From Paenibacillus humicola (GTDB lineage: Bacteria > Bacillota > Bacilli > Paenibacillales > Paenibacillaceae), in NCBI RefSeq assembly GCF_028826105.1, contig NZ_JAQGPL010000001.1, positions 373,501 to 437,500 of the forward strand: a stretch of 64,000 bases of DNA, in the 5' to 3' direction. Below are positions 14,505-22,192 of the stretch, piece by piece. Below the pieces are notes generated by a model. That model made no database searches, had not been told where the DNA came from, and saw only the letters and a list, made by a program, of their open reading frames with translations. Position 1 is the first letter of the stretch, and each line of letters opens with the position of its first letter. The position numbers and the translations under genes were made by a program.

Positions 14505-15788
14505 ATGGAACAACAGGCAATTCTAGCACTTTCCGTTTTTTTGGTCACCTATGGAATGATCATCGCCGAAAAAATTCATCGCACGATCGTCTCAATGCTC
14601 GGCGGACTGCTCGTCGTTATTCTCGGTATTGTAAACGTAGAGTCGGCAGTCGTCCATCATATCGATTTCAATACGCTGGGATTGCTGGTCGGGATGATGA
14701 TCATCGTCAGTATCACCGCCAAGACGGGTTTGTTCACTTACATCGCGGTTGCCGCAGCCAAGAAAGCAAAGGGAGAGCCGGTTCGTATTATGCTGGCGCT
14801 GGCCGTGATCACGGCGTTGGCATCCGCATTTCTGGACAATGTCACGACCGTGCTCCTTATGGTGCCCGTTACATTCAGCGTAGCCAGGCAGCTTCGGCTG
14901 CATCCGTTCCCTTTCCTATTCACGCAAATCCTGGCGTCGAATATCGGCGGCACGGCAACCTTGATCGGCGACCCTCCCAACATTATGATCGGCAGCGCGG
15001 TGAAAGAGCTTACTTTTATGGCCTTCATCCATAACCTGTCCCCGATCGTAATGCTGATTATGGCCGTTCATCTCCCGCTGTTTGTTCTCTTGTTTCGCAA
15101 GAAACTCGAGACGGACGAGTCGCACAAGCGCGGGATTATGGAGATGGACGAGAGCGGACTCATTACCGATAAACCGCTGCTCATTCGCTGTTTGGTCATC
15201 TTGGGCATCACCATATGCGGATTTTCCCTTCACCAGGTCCTGCATGTGGAATCCTCGGTGGTGGCTCTGTCCGGGGCTTTCCTGCTGCTGCTGCTCGCCG
15301 GCGAGCATGCGATGGAGAAAGCACTTTCCCGGGTGGAATGGACGACGATTTTCTTCTTTGTCGGTTTGTTCATACTGGTTGGAGCACTTGTAGATACAGG
15401 GGTAATCAGCGATCTGGCTGTAAAGGCGATTGAGCTCACGGGGGGCAATTTAACGGCAACGGCCATGCTTATTCTTTGGATGAGCGCCATCGCCTCCGCT
15501 TTTATGGACAATATTCCTTTTGTGGCTACGATGATCCCCTTGATTCAGGAAATGGGAAACATGGGGATCGAGAATCTCGAGCCGCTTTGGTGGAGTTTGG
15601 CGCTGGGAGCCTGCCTTGGCGGAAACGGGACGCTGATCGGGGCCAGCGCCAATCTGATTACGGCGGGCCTGGCAGCCAAAGAGGGATACCCGATAACGTT
15701 TCTGAAATTTTTGAAATATGCGTTTCCGCTTATGCTATTATCGATTGCAATCTCCAGCCTTTATATTTATTTGAGATATTTGCTTTAA
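14505..15788 (+). CDS. ArsB/NhaD-family (ion transporter superfamily) membrane carrier
   Basis: The 427-residue polytopic protein has the two inverted-repeat signatures of this superfamily, FLDNVTTVLLMVPVT near residue 110 and AFMDNIPFVATMIPL near 330, plus a cytoplasmic loop near residues 195-225. Homologues are Na+/H+ antiporters, arsenite carriers or carboxylate transporters. As the last gene of the acid-sugar operon it could export or import an organic acid, or adjust the Na+ gradient used by the TRAP carrier. Its role cannot be decided from sequence. Confidence 0.85.
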   Translation: MEQQAILALSVFLVTYGMIIAEKIHRTIVSMLGGLLVVILGIVNVESAVVHHIDFNTLGLLVGMMIIVSITAKTGLFTYIAVAAAKKAKGEPVRIMLALAVITALASAFLDNVTTVLLMVPVTFSVARQLRLHPFPFLFTQILASNIGGTATLIGDPPNIMIGSAVKELTFMAFIHNLSPIVMLIMAVHLPLFVLLFRKKLETDESHKRGIMEMDESGLITDKPLLIRCLVILGITICGFSLHQVLHVESSVVALSGAFLLLLLAGEHAMEKALSRVEWTTIFFFVGLFILVGALVDTGVISDLAVKAIELTGGNLTATAMLILWMSAIASAFMDNIPFVATMIPLIQEMGNMGIENLEPLWWSLALGACLGGNGTLIGASANLITAGLAAKEGYPITFLKFLKYAFPLMLLSIAISSLYIYLRYLL

Positions 15789-15794
15789 TAGGAT

Positions 15795-15830
15795 CGGCGG
15801 TGCAGGAGCTAATCTTGCTCCGCCGCTTTT
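15795..15830 (+). terminator. Terminator of the acid-sugar operon
   Basis: CGGCGG...CCGCCG with inner GGAGC/GCTCC pairing, then CTTTTCTT. It lies six bases past the last stop codon. Confidence 0.75.
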
Positions 15831-15995
15831 CTTGAACGATAGGAAACGCCGTGATCGAGCCGATGCAGCGGTTGGCCGCCGATGATTTGACAAAAATATC
15901 ACGGACGGCTGGAACCGGCTTCTCCGGCACAGCGTCGAACAAGGCGAGGGCCGGAAACGGGGGTCGAAATAGCCCCTAATCTGAGACGGCCCCTT

Positions 15996-16394
15996 TTACT
16001 TCTGATGGGAATGTAATTTTATTATTTCTGCTATTTGTTCTAGCCCGAACCTATGCTCGACCATATCAACGGTGAGATCCTCGGCTCCTTTGTTATCCAT
16101 TTTAAAACGAAAGCCATTATAATTTAGAAAAATTACAAATGAAGTAAAGGCTGTTCGTTTATTAGCATTATAAAAAGCTTGATTTTGCCCTAAGGATTCA
16201 AACAGAGCTGCGGCTTTTTTGAATACTGTTGGATAAGCGTCTTCACCAAGAACAGATGTTTGTGGACGAAATACTGCTGATTCTAACAGGCTTTGGCTCT
16301 TAACCCCAATTTGCTCTCCAGGGCTGTATTTTTGAATTACAGCTACATTAATTGCTATAACCTCTGGTACAGAGAGAAAACGGATCGAATTCAT
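15996..16394 (-). CDS. doc: Doc/Fic-family toxin (death-on-curing), altered motif
   Basis: A 132-residue Doc-type protein. The Fic motif H-x-F-x-x-x-NKR appears as Q72-AFYNA-NKR80, so the motif His is Gln and the acidic position (Asp in phage P1 Doc) is Asn76. Doc proteins phosphorylate EF-Tu, stopping translation; without the His this copy may be inactive or work differently. It overlaps the stop of the AbrB-type antitoxin gene by one base (TAATG), as usual for such pairs. Both genes are clearly more AT-rich than their surroundings, suggesting transfer. Confidence 0.85.
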   Translation of the reverse strand: MNSIRFLSVPEVIAINVAVIQKYSPGEQIGVKSQSLLESAVFRPQTSVLGEDAYPTVFKKAAALFESLGQNQAFYNANKRTAFTSFVIFLNYNGFRFKMDNKGAEDLTVDMVEHRFGLEQIAEIIKLHSHQK

Positions 16395-16657
16395 TATCTA
16401 TCCTTTAACCCCTTCAACGTTTCATCGTACTCACCCATAACTTCTGCAAGTGTATCCAAAAAGTCAGAACTGATTCCAGTAGGCAAAGATACTTTTTGAA
16501 TTTTCTTAATGACAATTTCACCTTCACTTTCACGCACATCAACACGAACGGTATCACCTAAGTCTAGGCCTACTTGTTTTAATGCCTCAGTCATCGTAAT
16601 ACCGAGGCTATTTCCGAATTTTGATACTTTACGTTCCATCGTTATCACCTTGTTCAT
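16394..16657 (-). CDS. AbrB/MazE-type antitoxin
   Basis: The 87-residue protein has an N-terminal SpoVT-AbrB DNA-binding barrel (ERKVSKFGNSLGITMTEALK at about 8-27) and an acidic tail that would wrap the toxin. It should neutralise the Doc-like protein encoded just downstream and repress the pair's own promoter. The start at 16657 has AAGGAGAG seven bases upstream; a second in-frame ATG (MERK) is also preceded by AAGGTGAT and may be used. Confidence 0.88.
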   Translation of the reverse strand: MNKVITMERKVSKFGNSLGITMTEALKQVGLDLGDTVRVDVRESEGEIVIKKIQKVSLPTGISSDFLDTLAEVMGEYDETLKGLKDR

Positions 16658-17046
16658 TATATTCTCTCCTTAGTAATAATGTTGAACTGTTATAACAATT
16701 ATACATAAATACAGAAAAAAATAAATGTTTTTTACAGCGCACTTCAGTGCAAAAAGCCGCTTAGGGTCGAACAAGACATCTGCATCTAACACGATATTTC
16801 GTGCATTCGTCCGGCCTCCCTAGAACACGAATCTCGCAATTAGGCGAACACGAAAAAACGGCCTCTTCGTGATCAATCGATGCGAACGGAGGCCGTTTTT
16901 CGAATATGAAAATCATCGTCCACGGTGCCGGAAATCAGACTTACTTTCCAGCGCTTTCGGAAGTGAGGGGTCGGGACGGACAGGAAAGCCGGCTGTCCGC
17001 CGGCATGTCCTTCCATCAGGCGCCCGTCCGCATGCCTCGAAATTCG
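16658..17046. other. Intergenic region between the antitoxin and the Cu-Zn SOD gene
   Basis: No gene is seen. The antitoxin promoter should lie in the AT-rich stretch around 16665-16725. A bidirectional terminator is at 16853-16901. The remainder shows CACGA/TCGTG inverted motifs but nothing recognisable. Confidence 0.5.
16853..16901. terminator. Bidirectional terminator
   Basis: AAAAACGGCCTC (16854-16865) pairs with GAGGCCGTTTTT (16889-16900), giving T runs on both strands. It would stop minus-strand transcription from the SOD gene before the antitoxin. Confidence 0.75.
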
Positions 17047-17595
17047 TTACCGAATTGCCCCGCAGGCGATCCGGCTACCGGAGTTGCCGGAAGGGTCCGT
17101 GACGTAGTCATCCGCCTTCTCGTGAATGACAAGCGCCGTTCCGCCCGGCTTCAGCAAAGAATTCGGCAAGCCCTTCTCGAGCGTGACGACCCGGGTTTCG
17201 ATGTCCGCAGTTACCGTTCCGTCCGGCTTAACCGTAATATTCGGCAAATCTCCGGCATGGAAGCCCTTCGGATTGTTGAAGCCGTGCTGCTTCATCTGCG
17301 GATTCAGGTGCGCGCCGGCGGATTCGAAGCTGGGTGCGGTGCAGACGCCCGTTTCGTGAAAATGAATCCCGTGTACGCCCGGAGGGAGATTTTTCGCTTC
17401 GACATGCAGCCGGACCGTATCGCCCAGCTGGGTGATGACGGCGGTTCCGACCGATGCCCCTTTCGTATCGATCAAGCTGGCCGAAACCGGTGCCGCTCCG
17501 GGCTCGGATGCGGCAGCCTGCGGCGCCGCGAGCGCGGATCCGGCCAGCAGCAGGCTGAGTGCGCCTGCGCAGGTAATTGCGGCGAACGTTCTCAT
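17047..17595 (-). CDS. sodC: Copper-zinc superoxide dismutase-family protein, exported
   Basis: A 182-residue protein with a hydrophobic signal peptide (cleavage likely after SALA-A). The metal-site motifs of SodC are present: GIHFHE, GAHLNP...HG, FHAGDLPN and GSRIACG. It would detoxify superoxide outside the membrane; some Bacillus relatives (YojM) lack full copper ligands, but here the HFH pair is intact. The second ATG is chosen because AGGAGGA lies eight bases before it, against two bases before the first ATG at 17601. Confidence 0.9.
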   Translation of the reverse strand: MRTFAAITCAGALSLLLAGSALAAPQAAASEPGAAPVSASLIDTKGASVGTAVITQLGDTVRLHVEAKNLPPGVHGIHFHETGVCTAPSFESAGAHLNPQMKQHGFNNPKGFHAGDLPNITVKPDGTVTADIETRVVTLEKGLPNSLLKPGGTALVIHEKADDYVTDPSGNSGSRIACGAIR

Positions 17596-17689
17596 GTCCA
17601 TGTTCCTCCTGATGCGGTTTTGAACTGCCTACTTAGCATTCCCCTTTTTCTGGAAAACAATGCGGCGAAGCATATCCCGCAGCGGGAAA

Positions 17690-17722
17690 AGGCCCGCAGG
17701 CTTATTGGCCTGCGAGCCTTCG
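17690..17722 (-). terminator. Terminator of the first PhyH oxygenase gene
   Basis: On the minus strand GGCTCGCAGGC pairs with GCCTGCGGGCC around a short AT loop, then TTTTCCC. It lies 28 bases past the stop. Confidence 0.65.
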
Positions 17723-17749
17723 CGAACGGAATATCCGGCGAGCCTCCCG

Positions 17750-18523
17750 TTATTTGATTTCAAAATCGGGCCTTACCTTGTCGAGGTTCGGATTTTCCCC
17801 GCATACCATAAGGCCCATGCCCCAATCGAAATGCGTGTTCACAGTCGGAAAATCGGTCGCGCTCCGGTACTGGAACAGTACATTGCGACGGGTCCGCTCG
17901 CTGCGGTTCGCCGGGGAGCCGTGAATCGTCAAATAATTGAAGAACAGCACATCCCCGGCTTCCGCCGGACAAGCGATACCGCTTGATACCGGATACTGCT
18001 TCGCATCGAGGTAATGGCGCCCGACATGCGGCAGCGGGCCGCTTTTATGCGAGCCGGGAATGACATGCAGGCAGCCGTTCTCCACGTCGGCGTCGTCCAG
18101 GTGAACGCTTGCCGCCAGCATCGTATGCTTCTCATGAGGAAAATAAGGATAGTCCTGGTGCATCGGGAAAACGGCGCCGTTCTCCGGCGGCTTGACAAGC
18201 ATTTTGGAATGGTGCAGCTGCACGTTCGGGCCGATCAGCCGGGACAAAATCGCCGTCATATTCGGATGTACAACAGCCTGCGTAAACGCCGCGTCATGGT
18301 AATGCACGTCGTGAAAGCCTTTCAACACCAGCTTCTTCATCTCTTCGGGCGGGACGAAATCGCCCTGCCAGGCATGGTTGCCGTCGCGCTTCTGCTCGAT
18401 CGCCCGCTTCAGTATGCCCTCCACGCCGGAGCGCATCGCTTCGACCTCCTGCCTGTTGAAAACACCTTTGACGAGCAGGTAGCCCTGTTCATTGTAAAAT
18501 TCCGCATCCTGTGCTTTAATCAC
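17750..18523 (-). CDS. Phytanoyl-CoA dioxygenase (PhyH)-family oxygenase
   Basis: A 257-residue non-haem iron, 2-oxoglutarate-dependent oxygenase. The iron triad is visible as H122-x-D124 (PMHQDYP) and distal H201 (TIHGSP), with R210/R212 to hold 2-oxoglutarate. It should hydroxylate a small molecule; the substrate is unknown. It is divergent from an AraC regulator 140 bases away, which probably controls it. Start placed at ATG 18523, preceded on the minus strand by GGGAGGC. Confidence 0.88.
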   Translation of the reverse strand: MIKAQDAEFYNEQGYLLVKGVFNRQEVEAMRSGVEGILKRAIEQKRDGNHAWQGDFVPPEEMKKLVLKGFHDVHYHDAAFTQAVVHPNMTAILSRLIGPNVQLHHSKMLVKPPENGAVFPMHQDYPYFPHEKHTMLAASVHLDDADVENGCLHVIPGSHKSGPLPHVGRHYLDAKQYPVSSGIACPAEAGDVLFFNYLTIHGSPANRSERTRRNVLFQYRSATDFPTVNTHFDWGMGLMVCGENPNLDKVRPDFEIK

Positions 18524-18663
18524 CGTAGAAGCCTCCCTATTGTTTGCCGCGCTTGCATGCGCTTCATTGCCTTTATTGTAATGCCTGCGGAGGCTGCGGG
18601 TCTTTAGCGCCGCAGGACAACGTTTTGTCTTTTGACGCCATGATGAAGGGGGAACGGTCGCAC

Positions 18664-19560
18664 ATGTATCTTTGGAAAGAAAGCGAAGCCAGGCTGAACC
18701 GCTTCGCTTTTCGGCCGCGGTCGGGACAGGCGGCGTTTAACGTGCATTATTGGGGAATCGATCCGAATCATTATTCCAATCCGGTGCATAAGCATTCCTT
18801 CTTCGAGGTCTGCTACGTGCTGGACGGCGAGGGCGAATACACCGATGACGGCAGCGAATACCGGCTCGGTAAAGGAACGCTGTTCTGCTCGCGGCCGGGC
18901 ATCGTCCACCAGATTCGTTCCGCGACCGGGCTGCTGCTCATCTTCGTCGCTTTCGAGATGGAGGAGCAGGCGTGCGGCGAGCATGCCCGCGAGTCGATGG
19001 CGGCGCTTGCGGAAACGGAGACGGTATGCATCCCCGGCGGGGACGAGCTGCCGGCGGCGATGCTGTGGAAATCGCTGCTGGTGCAGGCCGGCCGGCCGGG
19101 CGCGCTGCCTGAAAAGCTGCTGCCGGAGCTGACCGCTTCGCTGCTGCTTTCCTTCGCGGAGCTGTTCGGCGGCGGCAGCGAACCGGCGGCGGGGCAGCGG
19201 TACCGGCCGGCCGTCTCGCCGGTGCTTCGGCAGGCGAAGCTGTATATCGAGGACAATCTGGGGGACCGCGATATGTCGCTCGGCAAGGTGGCGGCGTATA
19301 TCAATATGTCCGAGCGCCACTTGTCCCGGCTGTTCTCGGACGGCATCCGCGAATCGTTTACGGACTTCGTCCGCAGCCGGCGCGTGCGCAAAGCGGCGGA
19401 GCTGCTGCTCGGCACGGAGCTGTCGATCCAAGCGGTCGCGGACCGGACGGGCTTCGGGTCGGTGCATTATTTTACGAGAACGTTCGGTGCGGTCATGAAG
19501 ACGACGCCGGCCCGTTTCAGGCGGGAAGGCACCGCGGAATCGTTCCGCATTTTCGATTAG
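18664..19560 (+). CDS. AraC-family transcriptional regulator with cupin sensor
   Basis: The protein is 298 residues from ATG 18664, behind AAGGGGGAACGG. The N-terminal cupin (NPVHKHSFFEVCYVLDGEGE) is the sugar/ligand sensor, and the C-terminal pair of helix-turn-helices (about 195-292) has KVAAYINMSERHLSRLFSDG and ADRTGFGSVHYFTRTFG. It probably activates the flanking GH2 gene (same strand, 119 bases on) and/or the divergent PhyH gene. An in-frame ATG pair at about 18640 is an alternative start. Confidence 0.88.
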   Translation: MYLWKESEARLNRFAFRPRSGQAAFNVHYWGIDPNHYSNPVHKHSFFEVCYVLDGEGEYTDDGSEYRLGKGTLFCSRPGIVHQIRSATGLLLIFVAFEMEEQACGEHARESMAALAETETVCIPGGDELPAAMLWKSLLVQAGRPGALPEKLLPELTASLLLSFAELFGGGSEPAAGQRYRPAVSPVLRQAKLYIEDNLGDRDMSLGKVAAYINMSERHLSRLFSDGIRESFTDFVRSRRVRKAAELLLGTELSIQAVADRTGFGSVHYFTRTFGAVMKTTPARFRREGTAESFRIFD

Positions 19561-19590
19561 TTAATTGTTAAGTTAATTTATTAGCTTGCA

Positions 19591-19619
19591 TTGACACGGT
19601 TTACGGTCCGATATACGAT
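19591..19619 (+). promoter_or_regulatory. Promoter of the GH2 gene
   Basis: TTGACA (19591-19596), 17-base spacer, TACGAT (19614-19619). It is flanked by the inverted pair TTAGTTAATT (19557-19566) and AATTAACTAA (19656-19665), which may be regulator sites. Confidence 0.75.
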
Positions 19620-19679
19620 AATAATGGGCAATTCAAGCTTAATAATTAATCTTATAATTAACTAATGGAGGAATGAAAC

Positions 19680-21473
19680 GTGAGCGAAAACCTAACGGAA
19701 ATTCCGCGTCCGGAGCATCCGAGACCGCAGCTGGTCCGCGAGAAATGGCTGAACTTGAATGGAACGTGGCAGTTCGAGACCGATCCCGGGCGCAGCGGGA
19801 AGGAACGCGGCCTGCCGGAGAGCGGGGCGCCGCTGGCACAGTCGATTCTCGTGCCGTTTTGCCCGGAGAGCAGGCTGTCGGGCATCGGGAATGCCGATTT
19901 TATGAACGCGGTCTGGTACAAACGCGAGTTCGACGCGCCGGCCGCCTGGTCGGACGGCCGGGTGCTGCTTCATTTCGGCGCGGTCGATTATGAAGCCGAG
20001 GTGTGGGTGAACGGCCGACGGGTCGGCGGGCACCGGGGCGGGTATACCGCATTTTCCTTCGACATTACGGAAGCGCTTCAATTCGGCGGCTCAAACACGG
20101 TCGTTGTGTATGCCGAGGACGACGTGCGCTCCGGCCTGCAGCCGCGCGGCAAGCAGTGCGGCGCGTATCACTCGCAGGGCTGCGACTACACGCGGACGAC
20201 CGGCATTTGGCAGACCGTCTGGCTGGAGGCCGTGCCGCAGACGTATCTTTCTTCCGTCCGCATTGTGCCGGACCCCGAGAACGGCTGCGTGCATCTCGAA
20301 GCGTCGGTCAAGGGGCGGACCGCCGGCCTCCGGCTCGGCGCGGAAGCGCGCTTCGGCGGCCGGACAACGGGCGCCGCTTCGGTTAAGCTCGGTGCGATGT
20401 CGGCGCGGCTGTCGCTCGCGCTCAGCGAAATCCATCTGTGGCAGCCGGGCGCGCCGGAGCTGTACGATCTGACGCTGACCCTCGAAGACGGCAGCGGGAA
20501 AACGATCGATACGGCGGAAGCGTATTTCGGCCTGCGCTCGGTCGGTCTGGACGGCATGGCGTTCCGCATCAACGGCAGAGCGGTATTTCAGCGCCTTGTG
20601 CTCGATCAGGGCTTTTACCCGGACGGGATCTATACCGCGCCCTCCGACGAAGCGCTGAAGGCGGACATCGAAATTTCGATGGGCCTCGGCTTTAACGGCG
20701 CGCGCCTGCACCAGAAAATGTTCGAGCCGCGCTTTCTTTACTGGGCCGACAAGCTCGGTTACCTCGTCTGGGGCGAGCACGCGAACTGGGGCCTCGACAT
20801 TACGACGGCCAAGGGGCTGGAACGGTTTTTGCCGGAGTGGACCGAAGGGGTCGAGCGAGATTTCAACCACCCGAGCATTATCGGCTGGTGCCCGTTCAAC
20901 GAGACATGGGATGCCGCGAACGGAGCGCGGCAGGATAACGACGTGCTGCGCATCGTCTATGAGACGACCAAAGCGCTCGATCCGACTCGCCCGGTTATCG
21001 ATACGAGCGGGAATTACCACGTCGTGACGGATATTTTTGACGTGCACGACTACGACCAGGATCCGCAAACGTTCAAAGCCCGCTACGAATCGCTCGCCTC
21101 CGGGGAGGGGGACGTGTTCGTGACATTCGAGAAACGCCAGCAATACGGCGGGCAGCCCTATTTTGTCAGCGAATACGGCGGTATTTGGTGGAATCCGGGG
21201 CAAAAGGACGACAAAGCGTGGGGCTACGGCAACCGCCCTACAAGCGAAGAGGAGTTCCTCGCCCGCTACGAGGGTTTGACAACCGCGCTGCTGGACAACC
21301 CGAACATGTTCGGCTTCTGCTATACGCAGCTGTACGATATCGAGCAGGAGGTTAATGGCTTGTACACGTACGACCGCAAGCCGAAGTTCGACCCGGCCAT
21401 CATCCGGGCGGTCAATGCGAAGCGGGCGGCAATCGAAGCAAAGGACGAAGCGACTGAAGCCGCCGGCGTGTGA
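19680..21473 (+). CDS. Glycoside hydrolase family 2 protein
   Basis: A 597-residue intracellular enzyme (no signal peptide). It has the GH2 order: jelly-roll sugar-binding domain (about 15-190), immunoglobulin-like sandwich (about 190-290) and TIM barrel. Catalytic acid/base E408 is in CPFNETWD and the nucleophile E498 in FVSEYGG. Such enzymes remove beta-galactosyl, beta-glucuronyl or beta-mannosyl units; the short C-terminus suggests a beta-glucuronidase- or galactosidase-like member rather than LacZ. Start is GTG behind GGAGG. The AraC regulator upstream is the likely controller. Confidence 0.9.
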   Translation: MSENLTEIPRPEHPRPQLVREKWLNLNGTWQFETDPGRSGKERGLPESGAPLAQSILVPFCPESRLSGIGNADFMNAVWYKREFDAPAAWSDGRVLLHFGAVDYEAEVWVNGRRVGGHRGGYTAFSFDITEALQFGGSNTVVVYAEDDVRSGLQPRGKQCGAYHSQGCDYTRTTGIWQTVWLEAVPQTYLSSVRIVPDPENGCVHLEASVKGRTAGLRLGAEARFGGRTTGAASVKLGAMSARLSLALSEIHLWQPGAPELYDLTLTLEDGSGKTIDTAEAYFGLRSVGLDGMAFRINGRAVFQRLVLDQGFYPDGIYTAPSDEALKADIEISMGLGFNGARLHQKMFEPRFLYWADKLGYLVWGEHANWGLDITTAKGLERFLPEWTEGVERDFNHPSIIGWCPFNETWDAANGARQDNDVLRIVYETTKALDPTRPVIDTSGNYHVVTDIFDVHDYDQDPQTFKARYESLASGEGDVFVTFEKRQQYGGQPYFVSEYGGIWWNPGQKDDKAWGYGNRPTSEEEFLARYEGLTTALLDNPNMFGFCYTQLYDIEQEVNGLYTYDRKPKFDPAIIRAVNAKRAAIEAKDEATEAAGV

Positions 21474-21702
21474 CGGCAGGGCGGCGTGCGAGAAGAAGCG
21501 TGCGCGGCAGGGCAGCGTGCGGAGCAGACGAAGCGTACGAGACAGGATAATGCATCAAGCCGCCTCAGCGGTGACGCGGAAAGTCGTCGAGAAGCAGGTG
21601 GGTTGTGCACCGCTGACAGCGGATGGAACAGCATGCGGGCTCAATAGGATTTGCCGAAGGTCAGGGCATCAAGCCGGAGACAACGTCTCCGGCTCTTCGT
21701 AT

Positions 21703-21993
21703 TCATCCGAACAGCTTTCCGGCCGCTGCGGTAAATGCGGATGCGAGAAGCAATGCAGCAGATAAAACGAGCGCGGCGATCCCTCTTACAGCAGACAGCC
21801 ACCCTCTCATACTTGATAAACCAAATGCCGCGAGGAGGAAGCTTGCGATTGAGAATACGAACAGAAGATCAAATGAAGGAACGCCCGTTACGCTTTCGAT
21901 GAACCGGGCATTTCCGCCCCAAGCGAACAGCATAAACGCTCCCCAGCCTGACAGTGAACACCAAAACGCCCACAGATTTATTTTTCTCAGCAA
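21703..21993 (-). CDS. Small hypothetical membrane protein
   Basis: A 96-residue frame with three hydrophobic segments (about 7-25, 42-60 and 68-90). The first codon is TTG and the only ribosome-site-like sequence (AAGGGAG) is more than 20 bases upstream, so start and reality are uncertain. A GC hairpin (21672-21694: AGCCGGAGAC / GTCTCCGGCT) sits right after its stop and could end its transcript. No family was recognised. Confidence 0.5.
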   Translation of the reverse strand: MLRKINLWAFWCSLSGWGAFMLFAWGGNARFIESVTGVPSFDLLFVFSIASFLLAAFGLSSMRGWLSAVRGIAALVLSAALLLASAFTAAAGKLFG

Positions 21994-22192
21994 ACTAAGG
22001 ATGTTCCATCGCTCCCTTAAATTACCGTTTTATATTACCACAAAAGAATAGGGAACAGGGCTGTATGCCGAAGATTCCCCATCAAAGCACAGATCCCGGT
22101 CGCGAAAACAGAAATCCGTTCATGATGAGTTCAAAATTGTCCCGTATCCTTTTCTTAGGAAATGCATTCGCATGAAAGAGGAGTTGGATGAG

